A stretch of 64,000 bases of DNA from Capitulum mitella (Eukaryota > Arthropoda > Thecostraca > Pollicipedomorpha > Pollicipedidae): NCBI GenBank assembly GCA_030062745.1, contig CP099848.1, forward strand, positions 11,863,501 to 11,927,500. Reading direction: 5' to 3'. Shown piece by piece: positions 58,318 through 64,000 of the stretch. The notes under the pieces were generated by a model, which was given only the letters and a program-made list of their open reading frames with translations, had not been told where the DNA came from and did not search any database. Within the stretch, counting starts at the first letter, position 1, and the number at the start of each line of letters is the position of its first letter. The position numbers and the translations under genes are program-made.

Positions 58318-58429
58318 GCCGGGGGTCTAACAGCGTGCGTAAAGATCGGCATGAAACCAGATCGGCCCAGGTACTGAGCAGGCACTGGTCAAGGCAGGGT
58401 AGATTCATGCCCGCTGGTGTGAAGCTCAG

Positions 58430-58780
58430 ACTGTTGTTGGATTTCCGGCAACCGGCGCTGAAACCGTCAACAGCTGATTGTCTTATCTCGCTGTCTCGCG
58501 TGTCCCTCCCAGACGCCGCCGCCTTTCTTCATCAGCCGCCCCGCTGGCCGTTCCCCGCCTCTCGGAGGGGGAGGGGTGGGGCAGCGCGCGCGTGCTGTGT
58601 TGGGCTGGTGTGGGGACGTTTCGACGGATGGGGTCAGAGGTCACGTAGGGTGCGGATGTCGGGAACGAACACGTCACAGAGCTAATGACGAAACCGACGA
58701 CGACGGGTTATCTTCACGAACTCGTCGAGGGCATCTTGGCAAACCGTGCGCACCGCCGCCGCCTTGGGTGCGCGAAACTG
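58430..58780. other. GC-rich patch with a good plus-strand acceptor
   Basis: A long pyrimidine tract ending TCTCGCGTGTCCCTCCCAG (58514) precedes CpG-rich open DNA. Two plus frames continue, neither with a recognisable domain or donor. It could be a single exon edge or chance. Confidence 0.25.
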
Positions 58781-59830
58781 AGGTTCGAACCCTGCCAGGA
58801 AGCCCCGGCTTAGGTCCGAGAGAGAGCCTCGCACCGATTGCACTCAAAAATGATGCAGCGACCAGGACTTCACGGTTTTTAGGGGCCTCACAAATTTAGT
58901 ACAGCCGGCTGGTCTATCCTGACAGATCTCGGACCCTGCTGGGGGTCCGGTTCCCATCCAGTAGAAGGCATTGTGTCGATTACTTTGAAAGGTGGCCACG
59001 CGACCAGGACTGCACATTTTCGGAGGGCCTCACAGAATTAATGTGCCGGGGTGGCCTATGTTAAACCAGGGTTCGAACCCTGCTCGGGGGTCCCGGCTTT
59101 TGTCCAAAAGAGGGCATTGTACAGATTACACTCAAAAGCACACCAGAACCCGGGAGCCTACAATTTTTCGAGGGACCTCACAGCGCTAAACCAGTCCGGG
59201 TCTCGGGGTGCCCTACCATCCGTCCGTAAGAGGACCTCGTACCAGTTCACTTAAAAGTTACCCAGAGATCGGAAACCTAGATTTTTAAGGGGTCTCGCGG
59301 AGTGGACTCAGCAGGTCTGCCCTGTCAAAGACTCCGGACCATGTTAGGGGTCCCGGTCTCCATCTGAGAGCTCGTCGTCTCGTGTCGTCGATTATACTCG
59401 GAAGTGGTCCAAAGACCAGGAACTGGCGATCTTTAGAGGACGTCACCGAATGGAACTTTGGGAGGCCTGCACTGAACCAAGGTTCGGATCTTGGGAGGTG
59501 TCCTAACTCCCGTCCTTAAGAGGGCCCTGCTCCAATCACAGTCATAAGTGACCAAGGGACCGGAGATGTAAATGTTTAGGGTGCTTCGCAGAATAAACCC
59601 GGGTGGCCTTCGCTAAACCGGTGTCATCCCTACCCTACCAGAGGGCCCCGACTTTGGTTCGTGAGAGGGCCTCACACCATTAGCTCCTAAGAGCAGCCTA
59701 GAAAGGGAGAGTCTAACATTTTTCAGGGGACGCACAGAACGGACCCGAATGACCCGGCTCCTGCCACTGGACCGCAGTCCCGATCTCGGAACTCGGGGTC
59801 TCGGCTTCCGTTCGGGAAACAGCCGGATTG
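58780..59830 (+). repeat. Satellite array, about 145 bp units with B-box-like motif
   Basis: Landmarks GGGCCTCACA, GGTTCGAACC, GGGGTCCCGGCTTT and GAGGGCATTGTACAGATTAC recur in the same order. The CCTCAC landmark lies at 58886, 59028, 59176, 59293, 59443, 59586 and 59733, giving spacings of 142, 148, 117, 150, 143 and 147 bp. Copies are diverged. A further unit fragment is at 60125-60240. The best copy has the palindrome CAGGGTTCGAACCCTG (59067-59082), which fits the tRNA T-arm/B-box consensus. No tRNA body surrounds it. Confidence 0.8.
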
Positions 59831-60405
59831 GTTATTGGGTTAGCTAACGGCGTTCCGGACCAAATGTGGAGATTTGTATCTCGTGCAAGGGCCGCAGTCC
59901 TCCTCTCCCCCATGATTTTGAGATATATAATATTCCTTTGGGTGATGCTCGGAAAGATCTGCACTGAAAACACATTTAGCCCCCTCCTCCCATCATTTTT
60001 AGATTCTCCGCTTATACTTTCGACTACGAGGGTCATTCGCGTCGCAACCGGAAACGCCTGTCATCGCGGAGGACGGCGAAACGTCACCATTACCCGAACA
60101 CGAACCGGACCGGAAATGGGTCTCACACTCATTGCACCTAAAGGCGATCCAGAGACAGCGGAACCCTGACTCCTATTGTGCCTCCTTTGGGTACGCCTCT
60201 AAACGGAGGAGCCTGCAATTTCTCAGGGGAGCTAGGTTACCCGGCTACAGAGACGGCTACATACGGGTGGGCCCTCAGAGCCAGGCTCTCCCTGAGGTCT
60301 TCGATCAAAATTACGAGAATTCATTTCTGAACGAAATCCCATTCAAATAAGGAAGTAGAAAGCAGACGTATCTGCCAAGGTTGCTACCTTAAGGCCCAGC
60401 CTGTA

Positions 60406-60852
60406 TTGTTTGTGCTGGTGGCATGGGACCTGGGCCCCAGACACTGTTTTAGAGAGCCAAAGAAAACAAAGTCTCCTGTGCCTGTCATCCCATACAAACT
60501 TGGTTATAAACTAAACTGTTCTTTCCTCCGAGTAAGCCATTGTCTATCTATGGCAATAAAGCCCTTGTTTCTGTTTGCATTTGTGATGGAAGGTACCAAG
60601 ATACAACTAAATGTAATGCATTCACTTCAGTTTCCAGTATCGGGTGTATACTTTGGTGGTAAATTTCTTGACCACGTGCCCAGTTTTTACCATTTCTGGT
60701 TCTGCTGTTTCGATAATGTACATTACCACATTCATACATTATCATTATCTGCCATATTTGCATCATTCAGATTATTTGCCAAGCAAATGTTTCAATACAA
60801 CTTTCAGAAAGACTGTTACAGCTGTTTCGAATCTGGTCTTGCTGAGATTTGA
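60406..60852 (+). other. Uncharacterised 148-codon open frame
   Basis: The only long open frame in AT-richer DNA of this part of the window. The product would be rich in Phe, Cys, His and Tyr, with a hydrophobic middle and no signal peptide or known motif. No poly(A) signal or splice site clearly belongs to it. Chance is as likely as coding. Confidence 0.2.
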
Positions 60853-61109
60853 TCTATGCTCTTCGGACAGAAATGACAGTGACAATGACAAGCGCAAAAA
60901 CCTCAGACGACGAATCTGATTCGGCAGAGACCAACAGACAACCCGACAGCGCTCTAATGGATGCGTAATTTTTCAGAGTACAGTTCTAAAAATCCGATTG
61001 TCTAATCGCGTAATAGATTCATGCCCAATGTCCCATCCATTTTTAACATTGCGCTATGAGATGATGTTAACGTATTTTAATTTTTGTATTAGGTATTGTC
61101 AGCACGATA

Positions 61110-61400
61110 ATGAGACTTGGATTTCGTTGTCACCGTGCCGGTTGCCTTGGCTTCCGACCAGTTGTCGCTCTGTGGCCGGCAGGAGTTCACGATGGGACGG
61201 AGCTGTGCCGTGCCTGCCGAGGTGCGCGCCATTGTCCTGGAAAAATGGACACAGCGCCAGCAGACGGCCAAATGGCGCACCGAGCACGCACGTGGACGTC
61301 CGAGGCAGACTATCTGTGTGCAGAGCTGGTCAGTGCGCACTGCACTTTTAAGACAGCTTTGGATTCTGAAAAATACACTGGTGGTAATGAAGTTTTGAAA
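61110..61400 (+). other. Exon-like plus frame, unassigned
   Basis: A frame reading VALASDQLSLCGRQEFTMGR and then a basic helical stretch (AEVRAIVLEKWTQRQQTAKW) has protein-like composition, and an internal ATG has a usable context (61192). A second plus frame of 109 codons overlaps it. The helical charged part might be DNA-binding, but this is speculative. Confidence 0.22.
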
Positions 61401-61574
61401 CAGTACGTCCTCGCGTATGCGTGCTTATTTTGCATATAACTACCAATTACAGTGAAATCAGCGTATGCGTAGTCGGTCGCTCGGGTTGTGAGCTTAGCGG
61501 CTGAGTTCGCACAACGCACGACTGTGGATCGTCGGTTTATTCCGTCCAGTCGGCCGAAAAACGACTCCCATTAG

Positions 61575-63265
61575 CCCGCGCACGCTGGGTGTCGGAATCC
61601 TCCCTCGTTTACCCGGGGGAGGGGTTCTCGAGAGCCCCTCATGATCTCGAGAACTAGGAGAGCTACGGAGATGAGAGCGATACCAACCGAAAGCTCGTCA
61701 AATTTTATGAGGCTTGTAAAGAATGCATGCAGATTTATCGACTCTGTGTTAGTACATAGAGACAGGTCTTAACGCCCAAGTCTGCGGGTAGCATAAGCAA
61801 ATACTGAATTGAATATAAAGAATGAATACTGAACAGCCCAGAAGTGGCCAGAAACGAATTTTCATTGCCAAAAAACAATTTTCTTCTGTTCAGGTCATGT
61901 CAGGTCACGCCAGCAGCCATTGCAGTACAACGCTGATTTTTGTGGAAACTGGCACTCAGATAAAGTTACTTCAGGCATACGTTTTGGAATCACCATTGGG
62001 AATATTTAGTCAGATATGACAACTTTTATCCCAAAACGATTAACTGTCGCCCGCATAGGGCTTTCTACATAACGCGGACGTGCGTCTTAGAGCGTCGCGG
62101 AAAAAAACACCGTCTTGCACGTGACAAGATCTCGCGGCTGGTATCTCTTTCTAAGGTCTCAGATTAACGGATGACTTTCCAGATCGGGTCAAAGGTCAGA
62201 CATTGGCAGAAATTGTTACTTTTTCGAGTAAAAGCCAAGACGAACCCCCAAAAATAAGTGATGATAAAACGAAACGGATATCATAGTGTTCGTCAATCAA
62301 TTATGAGTGCATCTGCACACCACATGATGGCATTTTACCCATGGAGTCTGATCCAGGTCATACCAGGTCAATCCTTGTCATGCGGGGTCGTCAGCTTAAA
62401 TGCCCCTCTCGGAGCTGCAGACGTATTTTTGTGGACAATAGTAGATGCTGAAGTAAAATATGGCATCTCGGTTAACGAGTGTTATTGTCAAATAACATAT
62501 AAAGGACATCTTAGGTTATCTAAGGTTATCTTAGGTCATCCAAGGTTAACCAAAGCCAACGACCTGGAATGACCTTAGATTAGCTAAAAGTCGTAACTTA
62601 GATGCCTTAAAAGCGGTTTCGAGCTGATATCCAACACAAAATCTAATTTTAAGCATGTCGTGGTACTGTACACTCATCACTCCCCGGCTGACGCCGCTCT
62701 GTCCGTCGGAGCAAGTCAGACGTTCGCTGCATTACTTTTGATGGAAAAAGATACATTGCGCCAAATTTACATCATTCGATTCCTTAGACCTCAAGCAGTC
62801 CGAATACATAGGTTGTTTGGCGACAAATATTTCTTATCGCATTCCAAAAGATAAAAAGATAGCGTGTTTCCCGCCGCAGCTCATGACCTCAGTTTGCGCC
62901 CTTGATAATTCCGGTAGTGAGCATAAGGCTTTTAAATTTATGTACTGTTTTATAGGAAATACAATATTGAGTCAACTAATGTATGTTCTATTGAATTTCT
63001 GCATTCAAACCCTCTTGCAGTGAGACAAAACTGAGACCGTTGTAAACCGGCCGCGTCGGCGCGCGAAAACGGCTGATATGGTTCCCGTTGTAACGTCATA
63101 GCTCGTTACCATGCATTACAGAAGCACAATTTTTTCACCACAAGATGCAGAAAGGATGCCCCAGAAGAAGGCACAGCAAGATTCAGATAGATCAAACGAA
63201 CCGTTCGGAAGTCGTCTTTGCAGAACCTCAGGGGGATTGCATCACCCCCCGTATAGGGGCGAGGG
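61575..63265 (+). mobile_element. Probable TTAA-type element (about 1.7 kb), diverged
   Basis: The right end reads inward CCCTCGCCCC after TTAA (63266-63269). The left end CCCGCGCACGC follows TTAG (61571-61574) and starts like the element at 40791. G/C-rich subterminal blocks and ATGATCTCGAGAACTAGGAG near the left end resemble the complete element at 33999. The interior has DR4-type half-sites (61892, 62355). Ends are provisional. Confidence 0.4.
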
Positions 63266-63269
63266 TTAA

Positions 63270-64000
63270 TATATGTCAGCTAAGGACGTATCAGGTCAAC
63301 TAAGGACAGATTTTCCAACCTTCGTATATCGTGATTGGGTAAAGGTACGAATGTCAAACAAACGCCATTTGATCGCTGTAACCATGCTGGTGTGCTCTTG
63401 AATGGCATGGAAACAAAGGACAGGTCAGGTCCCGGATGATAGCACGCAAGGTGAGCCTGTTTCGTCTGGAAAATCGCTGTGTCATAGACTAAAACGAAGT
63501 AATGATACACGTCTGAGATCGTAAAACAGCCTGGCGTCACTAAAAAAACGTTCTTAGGGTCAATATAGTCATCCAAGGTCATCATACGTCAAATGATTAA
63601 TCGTTTGGATCTCAGAAACTATTGGAACTCAGAAACTCAGAAACTATAAACTATAACGTGAAATTAGCTCGAGGCATTCTCATCACAGCGTATAGATCTA
63701 TATGTTGACAGAAAACATTTTATGAAATTCCCCACGTCCCAAGTGACACGTTACCTTTGAAATGGTATCAGGTTATGTCACGTCACATAAGGTCATGCCA
63801 TTTAAAAGCCTTTACGAGGATAAAGTGAAATGTGCATCTACCATGCCTCACCAGAAATGAATGGTAAATACATTATTACGACTGACCTGAGGCAATGTGA
63901 AACAATTTTCCGGAAAATGAAAGGTGTAAATTTTGTAGCGGAAAAGCTGGGAATTCCAATGACATTTTCCATTCGTCAGTATCTTTTTTTGACAATTACT
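63270..64000. other. Half-site-rich repeat DNA at the right edge
   Basis: Contains CAGGTCAGGTCCC, AGGTCATCATACG, TCACGTCACATAAGGTCATG and CTGACCTGAGG. No gene recognised. It probably belongs to another element cut by the window edge. Confidence 0.4.

Overview
The window looks like nuclear DNA of an arthropod, most likely a crustacean. The one gene that can be read from end to end (30444-31226, plus strand) encodes a secreted chitin-binding cuticle protein. It has a TATA box, an initiator and a poly(A) signal, and its codons end almost always in G or C. Nothing bacterial or organellar was seen. Gene density is very low and transposon and simple-repeat density is high. I cannot name the species from sequence alone.

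Layout. 1-3130 is a GC-rich, CpG-island-like block with palindromes and a possible 5' splice donor but no recognisable protein. 3131-15780 alternates plain AT-richer DNA with GC-rich islands. It holds a long (GA)n tract, two minisatellites, a strong hairpin, a small hAT-like MITE and a candidate minus-strand coding exon ending at 12086. 15796-22235 is almost entirely mobile DNA: a 437 bp (TA)n MITE, a 3.48 kb hAT-type element with a perfect 8 bp target duplication that carries tandem arrays, a truncated TTAA-flanked element and a 230 bp MITE. 22240-29060 holds an exon-like ORF, an ATCGAT-rich element, a second minus-strand candidate exon (27692-27889) and a homopolymer tract. 29880-31620 is the cuticle-protein locus.

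31800-42000 is again mostly repeats: a complete 1.2 kb TTAA-flanked element, 0.85 kb of doubtful low-complexity sequence, and DNA dense in AGGTCA/TGACCT half-sites. 43003-43365 looks like the last exon of a minus-strand gene. 43620-48031 holds two related MITE copies, a retroelement relic and a foldback-like element built from short subterminal repeats. 53067-57224 is a nested insertion: a 3.7 kb hAT element with a decayed transposase exon sits inside a second copy of the (TA)n MITE. 58780-59830 is a satellite of about 145 bp units containing a Pol III B-box-like motif. The right end is more TTAA-type and half-site-rich repeat DNA.

There are no operons or pathways here. The biological interest lies in the cuticle protein, whose C-terminus is two nearly identical modules each preceded by a furin-like site, and in the repeats. 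Several elements have boundaries fixed by target-site duplications, and some carry regular arrays of sequence that could act as hormone-receptor sites or hairpins. All similarity statements come from reading the sequence by eye; no database was searched.
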